Assembly: GCA_023853785.1 (NCBI GenBank)
Contig: JAJIRX010000583.1
Span: forward strand, 1 to 18,695
DNA length: 18,695 bases
Reading direction: 5' to 3'
Source of the DNA: Psilocybe azurescens
Lineage: Eukaryota > Basidiomycota > Agaricomycetes > Agaricales > Agrocybaceae
Shown: positions 1 to 11,573 of the stretch, in pieces
How positions within the stretch are numbered: the stretch's first letter is position 1
How the letters are laid out: each line of letters starts with the position of its first letter
Position numbers and translations under genes: made by a program
The notes under the pieces: model-generated
Told to the model about the DNA's origin: nothing
Database searches by the model: none
Seen by the model: the letters and a program-made list of their open reading frames with translations, nothing else

Positions 1-473
1 ATTGAATAAATGAATCATGATAGCAATTCTGTTAACTTTTAGTAAAGGCTTTACAAGAATGCAGCATGTACTGATGCGGCCCATAAAACAGACTCAGTAA
101 TTTCATATTCGTCACGACTAACAGCGTCTCTATTTATTCTTCAGATGAAATTACCAGACTATCGGAAGGACCGTCGCGTTCGCGTAATCCCCTAGAAGTA
201 GAATATTATAGCATGTCCAACCCGTGTTTCGTAATATCCGAGTCGGAAAGCGACTCATAGAAGCCTAATCTGATGGCATACTGAATACTAGCTACCCAAC
301 CTAAAATAGGCGACACAAACGTAGTACTTATCTCGGTTGGCTCTCGGCTCAGCGACAGATGCGCAGGAAATTAAAAGCATCCCACTGTGGAATCATGCAT
401 CCTTGCGGGATACCTCCCTGTTCGTATACACCACTTTGTGAAGCGTCTGCGGTTCTGGTTTTCGAACTCAAGG
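1..473. other. Upstream flank, no gene recognised
   Basis: I see no coding exon with recognisable protein character or paired splice signals here. The stretch ends at the start codon of the monooxygenase and presumably holds its promoter, but no clear TATA-like element could be fixed. Confidence 0.5.
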
Positions 474-2227
474 ATGCCTTGTACTAGCACTGGAGGATTG
501 CGTGTGGCTATCATGTTCGTTTGTCCTTTTTATGATCAGAGAACCACTGACGTCGATTTTTCACAGAGGAGCGGGTATAGGAGGGCTCTCCTATCTGCAG
601 CACTCGGATTTATGGGCGACAGAGATGACTTGGAAATCGACATCTACGAGGCCTCTCCTATATATCGGACGTGGGCGCTGGAATAAGCACGTGGCCTCGC
701 ACGTGGGAAGTGGCGAAAGCCATGGGCCTTCACGAACGCTTACTCTCATTTCTTCCTTGCCTTCCTAATGACTCCCCAAGTAGGTGTAGTCTCTGCCTGC
801 CTGCTTGTCTAGACACTGATCATAGTTTGCAAACAGGTTGCATATTTCAAATCCGAAAATCAGATCAAGCTCAAGGCTTCTATGTACGCGACATAATGCG
901 AAATGGTTGAAGAAAATTCTCTTCATTGTCTATGTTTATGGTGTGCTCACAGCAATACCGCAGGGGGTGCTATACGTTTTCATAGAGCCGATCTTCAAAA
1001 GTTCTCAAGGACTCTATAAGTGGTCGTTTGCACCTGTCATAGTCTAGTATCGTATCAAGACACGGGCGACGAAGTTCTGCTTTATTTTGCGAACGGGACG
1101 ACAGCTACATGCGACCTTCTGATCGGTTTCGATGGAATCAATTCTATTGTACGGAAAGGTCTTCTGTCTAGTCAAGGACTTCTCGATTCACCCTCACTTC
1201 ATCCAATCTGGTCTGGAACCACGGCATACCGCGCACTAGTTCCGATGGAAAAATTGAAAGCAGCTCTTCCGGGCCATAGTGCATTGACTGCTCCCATGCT
1301 GGTATGAGCATTTCCACTGAATCATTGTACCTACTGTGTGATAATCGGTGCCATGTTTTCTGTAGTATTCAGGAAAATCGAAGGTGAGTTTCCATTGATT
1401 GTGACACATAACTATCGAGCTAATTTTTATCGAGCGTATAGCATATTGTTACATATCCGATCTCACAAGACAAGATACTAAACATCGTCGCATATGACAC
1501 TGATGTGTCCAGGATAGGAACCATCTACGACGGCCCAACCGCTCTCTCTTGTACCCCAGAGGAAGTTTTATCTGTCTATGAAGGGTGGGAAGAAGAGGTA
1601 CAAGTAATAATTCAGGTGAGTTTCTTTCTATGTCGTATATGATCGACGAACAGGATTCTCTCTTATATGTTCTTCGACAGTCTATCGAGAGCGCGACAAA
1701 ATGGATTTTACGCGACTTGGTACCGTTGGATCGCTATGCTCTCGGCAAGGTGGCCCTTGCAGGAGATGCGGTAAGCCCTGAGGCTGTACAATCAACTTCA
1801 TATTAATGAAAGCGAATAGGCACACGCAATGACGCCGCATCAGGCGCAGGTGCAGGACAGGCAATCGAGGTTCGTGAAACAAGAACTGACTTCTGACGGA
1901 CTGATTCAAGCAAAAATTTGAAGGACGCGTTCATTCTTGCAAGCTTATCCGATCCACTCTGTACTAAACAATGATATCTAAGGTATCTCAAATCTATGAT
2001 ACCGTCTCCCGTCCAAGGGCAACCGAGCCATGAGGTTGTCAAGACTCACAGGAGAACTGTCTGAATTGATCGCTCCAGGGCTCGAAGGCGATGCGCAGGC
2101 CTCTTCCGATATTCTTGAAAGAGCTTTCCAGGTCTACGAGGATGGATTACACTGGGTATATGAAGACCTCCCTCATGAAGGCAGGAAACAGGCTCTGGAG
2201 ATGCTGCATAGCTCGGAGACGGTCTAG
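474..2227 (+). CDS. FAD-dependent monooxygenase (salicylate hydroxylase-like)
   Basis: Flavoprotein of the group A aromatic hydroxylase type, which uses FAD and NAD(P)H to hydroxylate a small, often aromatic substrate; the substrate cannot be read from sequence. I reconstruct nine exons: 474-514, 567-779, 837-905, 964-1301, 1366-1383, 1442-1615, 1681-1770, 1820-1869, 1924-2227, giving about 433 residues, normal for the family. The start at 474 puts the Rossmann motif GAGIGG at about residue 15, as expected. Other hallmarks are the mid-protein GFDG followed by SIVR (near 1130-1155) and the C-terminal FAD motif LAGDAAHAMTPHQGAGAGQ (exons 7-8). Seven small frame changes are needed: near 590, 670, 1002, 1037, 1843, 1966 and 2018. 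Six fit one-base deletions; the one at 1037 is a two-base loss or one-base gain. All splice sites and cofactor motifs are intact, so it may be a working gene with sequence errors. It lies 334 bases upstream of the GH1 gene on the same strand. Confidence 0.85.
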
Positions 2228-2561
2228 AGTGCGTCATCATTGTGCGAACCGCCTTCCATACTTGCTCATTTTTTTAGATACGTCATGATGTACTAACTAT
2301 GGGGAGATATGTGACGATCCGAATATCATGAGGTTCATTTTGATTCTTGACTTCGTTTGAGAGTCTTCTGTTTTTTTCTGTGTGATTGCGGAAACTCTGT
2401 GCGGTCCGGAAAATTACTTACTAGTCACCTGCCACCCCTCTGACTTAGCGTGCCGGCTCTTGACGCGACGGTAGGTAGAGATCCATTCTTCTCATAAATA
2501 ACCGGGACCTGTGATAGATGGACTTGTGTCTGCTCACCTTTTTGGTTAGAATACCTCGACA
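2228..2561. other. Intergenic region between monooxygenase and GH1 gene
   Basis: There are 334 bases without a recognisable exon. The stretch should contain the monooxygenase 3' end and the GH1 promoter. The GH1 start codon sits in the context gacaATGtc, with an A at -3. No other structure was seen. Confidence 0.5.
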
Positions 2562-5383
<2,822 letters not shown>

Positions 5384-5721
5384 GCAACAATTGGTCACAT
5401 CTAAATCATTGTATATACAAAGCGATAAATGAGAGTGTCTGAACCCGTGGTACCGTGGATGGTAGAAGTACATCAGTAGGAAACTCGAGTCACTCATCTA
5501 CTTAGTAACTAAGGCGGGCCTACCTTCCAGGTTGAAAATAAGAGAAAAATGATAAGGAATGTATCCGGCCGATTTTACGTGAGCGGTTATAGTCGGAGTG
5601 GTTTTAGTTCAAAAGTTATCGTGAGTGTCTGATCATGGGAAACAACACACCCATTTAATTACCAGCAATGGACCATAGATGAACCGAATGTCTTGGCACG
5701 TAAATCTGCCTTCATTTGAAC
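5384..5721. other. Intergenic region, no gene recognised
   Basis: This is the 3' flank of the GH1 gene. No ORF with protein-like composition or recognisable motif was found on either strand. Confidence 0.5.
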
Positions 5722-5997
5722 ATGTCAATCGATGAATTGTATGCCTTGTGGGACTTTGTTGATGGTCTACCAACGGCTACAGCTATGTTCAAGGTACCAA
5801 CAAGGCACTAAGCCCAACTAATAGGCGCTTGTCCAGATGATTCCGGTACCGGCCACGAATACGTTGCCGATGTCGAAATTGTTGTGTCAGCATTTGACAA
5901 ATTGAAGGGCACTACGTCAGTGCCACCCGCCAGCCGCTTTCTGACCGAATTCAACACTGGTATAACCCATGCATCGTGCAGGTTGAGCTCTCTATAA
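5722..5997 (+). CDS. Possible small two-exon ORF of unknown function
   Basis: A weak candidate. Exon 1 (5722-5793) begins MSIDELYALWDF. A GT-AG intron of 43 bases (5794-5836), with a CTAAT branch-like element before its acceptor, would join it to 5837-5997, ending with TAA. The second exon reads open only in a frame one base off exon 1, so a single missing base at the junction must be assumed, as in neighbouring genes. The product would be about 77 residues, soluble and acidic near its start. I do not recognise a family. It could be a relic or a chance ORF in the dehydrogenase promoter region. Confidence 0.25.
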
Positions 5998-6112
5998 ATT
6001 TAGAGGTCGAATGTACTTTATCAAACTGCTCATCCCACACTTCATAGATTTTTTGATAGATCGGTCGTCGGCATCATTCCTAATATTCCTTTCTCCAAAA
6101 AAACTTAATCTC

Positions 6113-7347
6113 ATGGCACAATCGTCGTCTGTAGATACTCCAAAGTGTGGTTGATCACAGGTCAGTTTCTTTTTCTTTTGGAATGCTCTAAGAATGCCAA
6201 ATCGCAATCGTACAGGTGCATCCTCAGGGTTTGGAAAGCGTCTTGTGATCTCGGTTCTTGCTCGAGGAGATCGCGTTATCGCCACTGCACGATCTTTGGA
6301 GAAACTAGAAAGCATCGTCTCAGATTAGATGCACAGCATGCGGACCGGGTACGGACTTTGCAACTTGACGTTACGGACGGAGAAGAGAAGATCAAAACAA
6401 AAATCGATCAGGCGATCACCTTCTGGAAACGCATTGACGTTCTCGTAAATAACGCAGGTACGTATATATATCTCATATCATCTTCTTTTCTTTACATTGC
6501 AAGTCTTTATTTATCGTTGTTACTAGGATTCGGGTTTCCAGGAATGGTCGAGGAGGGAGGGTGAGTTATTTCCTTCGGATTGTTCGTTGCTCAACAATTC
6601 AACGGGAGTTGAAGGACCAAGGTATTGCGCCAACAATTTGATACCAATGTCTTTGGAGTGTTAGACGTCACGAATGCGACCCTTCCATATCTGAGAGAAA
6701 GCAATGGATGCGTTGTGGTCATTGGGAGTAGGTCTGCATGGAAAGCTGAACTTCCTGTAAGTAATCTCGCTATTATTTCTCGATACACGCCTGACCGCGT
6801 TTCGCTTAGGGGCTCGGTACATCTTCAATGACATACTGTTGACTGAGGTTACACTTACCATCCTTTTTCCAGGATTTTATGCAGCGTCTAAAGCCGCTAT
6901 CCATGGTACTGTTCTCTTCTCAGTTTCATCAAAGAATAACTTTAACTTCAACCATATCCTACAGCTATAACAGAGACTCTAACGACAGAGCTCGCCCAGT
7001 TCAATATTAAAGTTCTTCTCGTGGCCCCAGGTTCATTTAGAACGGAAGGGATCTACGGGCATTCGTACTTTACCGACAACCCGATCCCAGCTTACGACAA
7101 GCTTCGCCAAGTCAGCGAAGCTAGATTTGGCTCCATTTCTGGCACAGAAAAAGGCGACCCCGACAAAGCTGTGAAAGCCATTGTTGATGTGGTGACGGGA
7201 GAAGGCAGGGCTAAAGGCCGCCCGTGGCCCAATTATCTGATACTGGGAGAGGACGCTGAGATAGATCTTAAGAACAAGTACGGGAGGTTGATGACTGTGC
7301 TCGATGAGTGGTCGGATGTTACTAGAGCGGTTAATTTTGATAGTTGA
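6113..7347 (+). CDS. Short-chain dehydrogenase/reductase (classical SDR)
   Basis: NAD(P)-dependent oxidoreductase of the classical SDR type, about 296 residues in seven exons: 6113-6160, 6216-6457, 6527-6560, 6615-6756, 6810-6816, 6873-6905, 6965-7347. The cofactor-binding motif TGASSGFG is split by the first intron. NNAG follows in exon 2, the catalytic serine lies in VVVIGSRSAW (exon 4), and the catalytic YAASK is in exon 6. Exon 5 is only seven bases (gggctcg), needed to join the serine segment to the YAASK segment in frame. The start at 6113 places the nucleotide-binding motif about 15 residues from the N-terminus, as usual. Two one-base deletions are needed, near 6144 and 6320; all other phases close. 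Substrate unknown. It resembles the subgroup that ends with a long C-terminal substrate loop after VAPGSFRTE. It is convergent with the minus-strand gene at 7511. Confidence 0.87.
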
Positions 7348-7510
7348 TAATTTCTGTTTCTAGAGGTTTGCTTAAAGCCGGCCAACTCTGTAAATCGAGA
7401 ACAAGGCATGTCGAAATTAAATACATAGAATCTGTTATCAATAACAGCTTCTCCGAGTCCGGCTAGGAGTGCGAAGCCAGCGTGCAGTATTCAGAGGAAG
7501 TACAGCAATA

Positions 7511-8577
7511 CTACGCATGCCGATAGACGTAAGTCAGAAACATATAGAAAATCGTAGCGATAATCGTGCCCTGCGCTCTACGATCACGATATATGGAAGA
7601 GGTTTGACTTGTGGGATCTGAGACGGGAAACCTCCGGGTCATGAAAAGAGCAACGGCGCCTTTGGATAATAGATATGATGAACATTGATTATGATTGGTA
7701 TGAAAGAATAAATCCGAGGACTTACACGTCATAACCGAAACGCCTTTCAGAAGTAATACGAGGGTAGCTGTTGTGCAACGATCGTCGATTATGCCACCTA
7801 AATTTGTCGCGTTTGCGCACACTGGGGATCTGTACATGGATGAAGGGTCCAACAGAATGTAAATGACGCTAACTGGAAGCATCGACGTTGTTGTTGTTAT
7901 TGACCGGATCTACGCAGAGCATGCATTGTATCACGTACATATGCTGATGAGGAAGGAAAATCTAGCCGAGATATAATGCTCCACATCCTTCTTGCGATAG
8001 GACGCAGCCCTATCCAGCGTTGTTGGTTTAGAGAATCAGAATTCGGATGGAGTTTGTAAGTACTTACATATCGACGACCGGTAGATACACCATGAACGAA
8101 AGGAGACAAAGCACCATGAAACCACCTTGAGGAGTGGATGAATATGAGTTAGAGCAAAGTGAAATGAAAAGTTGGCATATCATACCAGATTCTCTATCGG
8201 CTTTTCTCGACGAGGAAGCGATTCCGTTTATGCATAAAGAAATAGAAATGAACTGGGATAAAAATGTAATTGCTAAAAGCAGAAACAATCAGCTCTAAAT
8301 CATCCCGTTGTCGAAGGCTGAAAAGTGGAGGAACGCTGGACGCACCGTAGTATGTCAGAAGATGCGAGATGAATCTAAATGCCAGGTTGGGGCGATAGAG
8401 AACAGACCCATCAGGCATATTTGCCTCCAATTCTATATTGTCTGACTTCTCAGAGATCCTGGTCATTGATACATCATGGGGCGCCGGGTTATAAGTCGCT
8501 TTCGTATCCTCATAGTAGGGAGTCTGCTGAGTCTTGAATGCAGGTATTCCCGAGTAGGCCACGCTGTGAGTTTCCAT
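7511..8577 (-). CDS. Polytopic membrane protein of unknown function
   Basis: I do not recognise the family. Five exons on the minus strand fit together in phase: 8577-8186, 8125-8068, 8009-7939, 7872-7726, 7659-7511, with GT-AG introns of 58-66 bases and a stop at 7511-7513. The product is about 271 residues. The first 70 or so residues are hydrophilic, with Tyr/Pro/Asp-rich sequence such as QQTPYYEDTKATYNPAPHDV. About five hydrophobic segments follow, including GGFMVLCLLSFMVYLPVV, FSFLISIFSVIYILL, ATLVLLLKGVSVMTCAVALF and GTIIATIFYMFLTYVY. A loop between the third and fourth has two Cys and an NAT glycosylation sequon (CANATN). One frame change in the A-run at 8202-8205 (one extra base) is needed. 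Part of exon 1 (about 8255-8345) could be an intron, since GTGCGT and a CAG acceptor occur and its length is a multiple of three. The transposon lies about 350 bases upstream of the start. Confidence 0.55.
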
Positions 8578-8928
8578 CTGGTTATTACGCGGTGGTGCAA
8601 AGTTTCCGTCGTGGACAATGCAGATGCAATAACCTCCCAGAGATACGCTATGTGTTGGAAGTCGAGAACAGGGTGGAAAATGACAAGGAGGGTCCCTGGA
8701 AGTGTTGTTATGTAGTTATATGCCCGTACTAGGTTAATGGAGTTGCACAGCAATGATAGTAATGGATGAAGTTTGATTGCTGTGCTGTGTACACTGCAAA
8801 ATGTGCTAATTATGAGCGACGCTATTACACTTAGGTTCCCACCCCCGGTCACATCAGACGGCAGGAACCGATGGTGATGCGCCACCTGATTTGAATGAAT
8901 TTCCGTGTTTCGCCTTACCCACCGACAT
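8578..8928. other. Upstream region of the membrane-protein gene, cut by the transposon
   Basis: There are 351 bases between the presumed start of the minus-strand membrane-protein gene and the transposon end. Minus-strand reading frames here are open but look unlike a recognisable domain. The region probably contains the promoter and 5' leader of that gene, now separated from whatever lay further upstream. Confidence 0.4.
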
Positions 8929-8930
8929 TC

Positions 8931-8934
8931 CATG
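8931..8934. repeat. Possible target-site duplication CATG, left copy
   Basis: CATG directly abuts TCCTAGG and recurs at 18483-18486 after CCTAGGA. Because CATG is its own reverse complement, the sequence cannot distinguish a 4-base duplication from extra inverted-repeat length; matching inverted sequence in fact extends two bases further (TCCATG). Confidence 0.4.
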
Positions 8935-8977
8935 TCCTAGGTGTCTACTTAATCTTTATTCCCTCCTCGATTTTTCT

Positions 8978-9029
8978 GATTAGACAAGACTATTAGATTA
9001 GTTAAGATAACAGATTAGATTAGACAAGA
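8978..9029 (+). repeat. Paired subterminal motif GATTAGACAAGA in the left TIR
   Basis: The 12-mer GATTAGACAAGA occurs at 8978-8989 and 9018-9029, 40 bases apart, among additional ATTAGATTAG units. The inverted pair occurs in the right repeat (about 18388-18439). Repeated subterminal motifs in DNA transposons are often transposase-binding sites; that role is inferred here. Confidence 0.6.
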
Positions 9030-9373
9030 AACTAGATAATGAGATATCAGTCAGCACCTAATCAGTCCCAGGCACGTTGAGCTCCCATCAATCATCAGCG
9101 CCCATCAATCACGACAACGCTCGGCATCCCGCTCCCTCCTCCCACCTCACCGCTGCCGCCAGGCACAGAGATTTTGTTGCCATCATTTTCCCGCCCGCTG
9201 CCTGACAGTGCGCCATTTCCTTTACTGGAATCACTCCCTTTTCTGTCTATCCCGAATTCCTCCTGTCCTGTTCCTCCCGTCCCATCCCATCCCTTCCGTC
9301 CTGTCCTTTCCTCTCGTTCCGTCCGTGGCCTTGCGTCCTTCCTCCTTCCTTGTTTGCTTCCTTTTCTGTACAT

Positions 9374-9789
9374 AGCATTGACTTTCTATGTTGTAAACAG
9401 AGTACTTGTTATTCGTTTGGTATTTGATTTTAAATAGCTATAGTTGTATAATACACAGTTATGTACATTTACCCGTGCTCACTGTGTACTCAACATTGAG
9501 ATTGTTGAGGACAACTTACTATATTCAGACATCAATGTTCACTTCCAGGAACGTAGCAGGTGGCTGCGCCACAGACACCTTCATGACATTATAACTTTGA
9601 CAAGACCTGACATCGTGAACTCTCCCTTTTTTTTTTTTTCGTTGCGTGAACACTCTTCCCAGAGATCGTGATCCAAAAGGGCTGCCAAGACTGGCATAAG
9701 CGCAGCATCGCGGCAATTAAAAATATATTCAAAAGGGAAAGACGATGAATTATATAAGTGATACTGAGACAAAAAGGTAAGAGGCGTGA
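9374..9789. other. Transposon internal region between left TIR and companion gene
   Basis: No supported gene. It contains the 3' flank of the minus-strand gene ending at 9790 and a poly-T run of more than ten bases near 9626-9639. Short ORFs here lack protein-like sequence. Confidence 0.5.
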
Positions 9790-11239
9790 TCACTTGATGT
9801 CAGTTTCCAGATCAGAACCAACCACTTCCTTGCTCTTGGGCTCTTTGTCCTGGATCGTACTCTTGCTCTTGGAAACAGCACGGCTCTTTTGGATGCTGGC
9901 GCCTCATTTTCCTTGTCATCTGTAGCACGCGTCTTTTAGTTCCTATGTCCTTGCAAGGTTGACGCTTCTTCGGTGCGGGTAAGGATCTGTCTTTGATAGC
10001 TTTTTGTGATCTTGACAGGTGTTGTAACAGCTGAGCGGTGGTCAACTTGATGAACTTGCGTTCCGTCATTCAAGGCATCCAGGAGCTTGCGTAGTCCTGG
10101 AAGGGATGTGGAAAGTTCGCCGGATTAACAAGCTTTTTGTAAGTCCATCCGATGAGCTCTAAACCATAACATTGGACTATCTTTTTCTTCATAGTCAACA
10201 TACTGCATTAGCGTTAGGGTTGTCGTGATTTGCACTGATATAGATATGTCATTGTGAACTGGGTGTCCATTGGGAAAGTACATACCCAGCATATCACCAA
10301 TTTTCTGACAGATTTGATGTTTCATGTCATCAGCTTTCTGCTTAGAAGTACGATAAAGATCTGGATCATATATTAATATCCAGATCAGAATGGAATACAC
10401 TAAGACTTACTAATAGGATCACAACCTGCAATTCCAAACGCCTCCAGCTTAGCACCGACATGTCCAAGATCCCAGCCTTTGTGAACTGGGACGGCAATCT
10501 TCATGTAGTCCATGAGAGCCTCAGAGGTGAAGTGCCATTTCGGTTCCATGTGATACTCTGCTGAATTCCGTACAATGCAAAGAAGCCCTCAACACCAACA
10601 CGCATTCTCAAACCATCTATCTTTGAAACCATGCATGTTAAGTAAAAATAATTCAATACAATTACAATACATACAAGCTTCCGTATGGTCCTGAGAGTGT
10701 TACTGACATCTTGTACGCGAGATTTAGCAGAGTGGCGTTGATGGTAGACATGGGAAGACACAGTGTCAGTATGGTGAGCAACTATCTCTTTGAGTTCAGC
10801 GTCGTCCAGAGCCTCGTATTCAGCCTTAAATTCTTCACAGTGTAGTTTTAGTAGAGTGGGAGTCTCGCCGTCTAGTAAGGTATTAGGTTAGACAAAGAAT
10901 TGCTAGTATACTTTAAAATACATACTTTCCTGAAGCTCCTCAGCCTTCATGTGTACAAATGCATTGTACGGATTGACAATTCTCTGCTTGTTGATAAGGT
11001 GCACCCCAGACTGAAAAAAAGGTCAAGGAAGTAGCGATCCTTTGTATCAAATTGATGAGCCAAGTCCACGGCAGTGTTTAATGTTGATTTCATCCATTCA
11101 TCGACTGCATCGTTGATTTCAGCTTGATGTTGGCTGTTACGCTCGTACGCACAGCACGTTGAGCAAAAGTGAGTGGCGCAGCTTTGCAGGTGCAGGATCT
11201 TGAATACGCAAGGGGAAGCTGTACAGTAGTCTGAGGCAT
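9790..11239 (-). CDS. Transposon companion protein (conserved basidiomycete hypothetical type)
   Basis: No function is known to me. The likely start is ATG at 11239 and the stop TGA at 9790-9792. Coding character is clear in pieces: IVNPYNAFVHMKAEEL before an intron at 10872-10925 (54 bases), then a segment ending RVQDVSNTLRTIRKL, an intron at 10621-10674, then GLRMRVGVEGFFALYGI and, in a shifted frame, EPKWHFTSEALMDYM. The C-terminal third has QYVDYEEK followed after a frame change by IVQCYGLELIGWTYKKLVNP, then LRKLLDALNDGT and a basic, Lys/Arg-rich tail (KKRQP, TKRR, KSKST). From memory, this Y-E-x-x-IV ... LxGW ... NP layout recurs in many hypothetical proteins of mushroom genomes; I cannot check it here. 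At least five frame changes break the ORF. The basic tail would suit nucleic-acid or nuclear localisation, which is inference. Confidence 0.65.
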
Positions 11240-11321
11240 TATCAACTACATAAAAAGGGCCAGCTAGTATTTAAACTCTTCCTTAAACACAAATTTGCAA
11301 GTGTGAAGGCCAAAAGAAGAA

Positions 11322-11444
11322 ATATATTTCAAGGTACATAGTAAATTACGAACACATATATTTCATGGTAGTAAGTTACGAAACATATATTTCACGATAG
11401 TAAGTTACGAACACATATATTTCATGGTAGTAAATTATGAACAC
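11322..11444. repeat. Four imperfect tandem copies of a ~30-base unit
   Basis: The unit is close to ATATATTTCATGGTAGTAAG followed by TTACGAACAC. Four copies run end to end with a few substitutions and 1-2 base length differences. The array sits within the transposon between the 3' end of the SIM-motif gene and the start of the gene at 11239, just upstream of the latter. Confidence 0.85.
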
Positions 11445-11573
11445 TCTTTTTTTGAGATAACATCTACAAAAAGGATGGTTAAACTCAATGATGAGACAAA
11501 AAGAGCTAGTGTCAGTAATGGACCGGATGCCATGAAAAATCTAGCTATGTTCAATAACACAAAAGGGGAATAT

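Larger units (their letters stand above)
8929..9373 (+). repeat. Left terminal inverted repeat
   Basis: Reverse complement of 18095-18488. The outer roughly 190 bases match with one visible substitution (cacgttgag against catgttgag). Further in come small indels, and the inner pyrimidine-rich tract is about 50 bases longer on this side. Homology ends at ttctgtacat (near 9373). Confidence 0.93.

Noticed and set aside
7433..7448. Short palindrome ctgttatcaataacag as a terminator or binding site
   Set aside because: Seven-base arms with a two-base loop occur by chance at this scale, and hairpin terminators do not apply to a fungal polymerase II gene.
8463..8933. Minus-strand ORF starting at the transposon edge
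   Set aside because: It overlaps exon 1 of the better-supported membrane-protein gene in another frame, and its sequence lacks domain-like features. It could be upstream exon material, but nothing supports that.
9086..9110. Repeated CCCATCAATCA as a CRISPR-like or phage-type repeat
   Set aside because: Two copies 18 bases apart inside the TIR of a fungal transposon; no array and no prokaryotic context.
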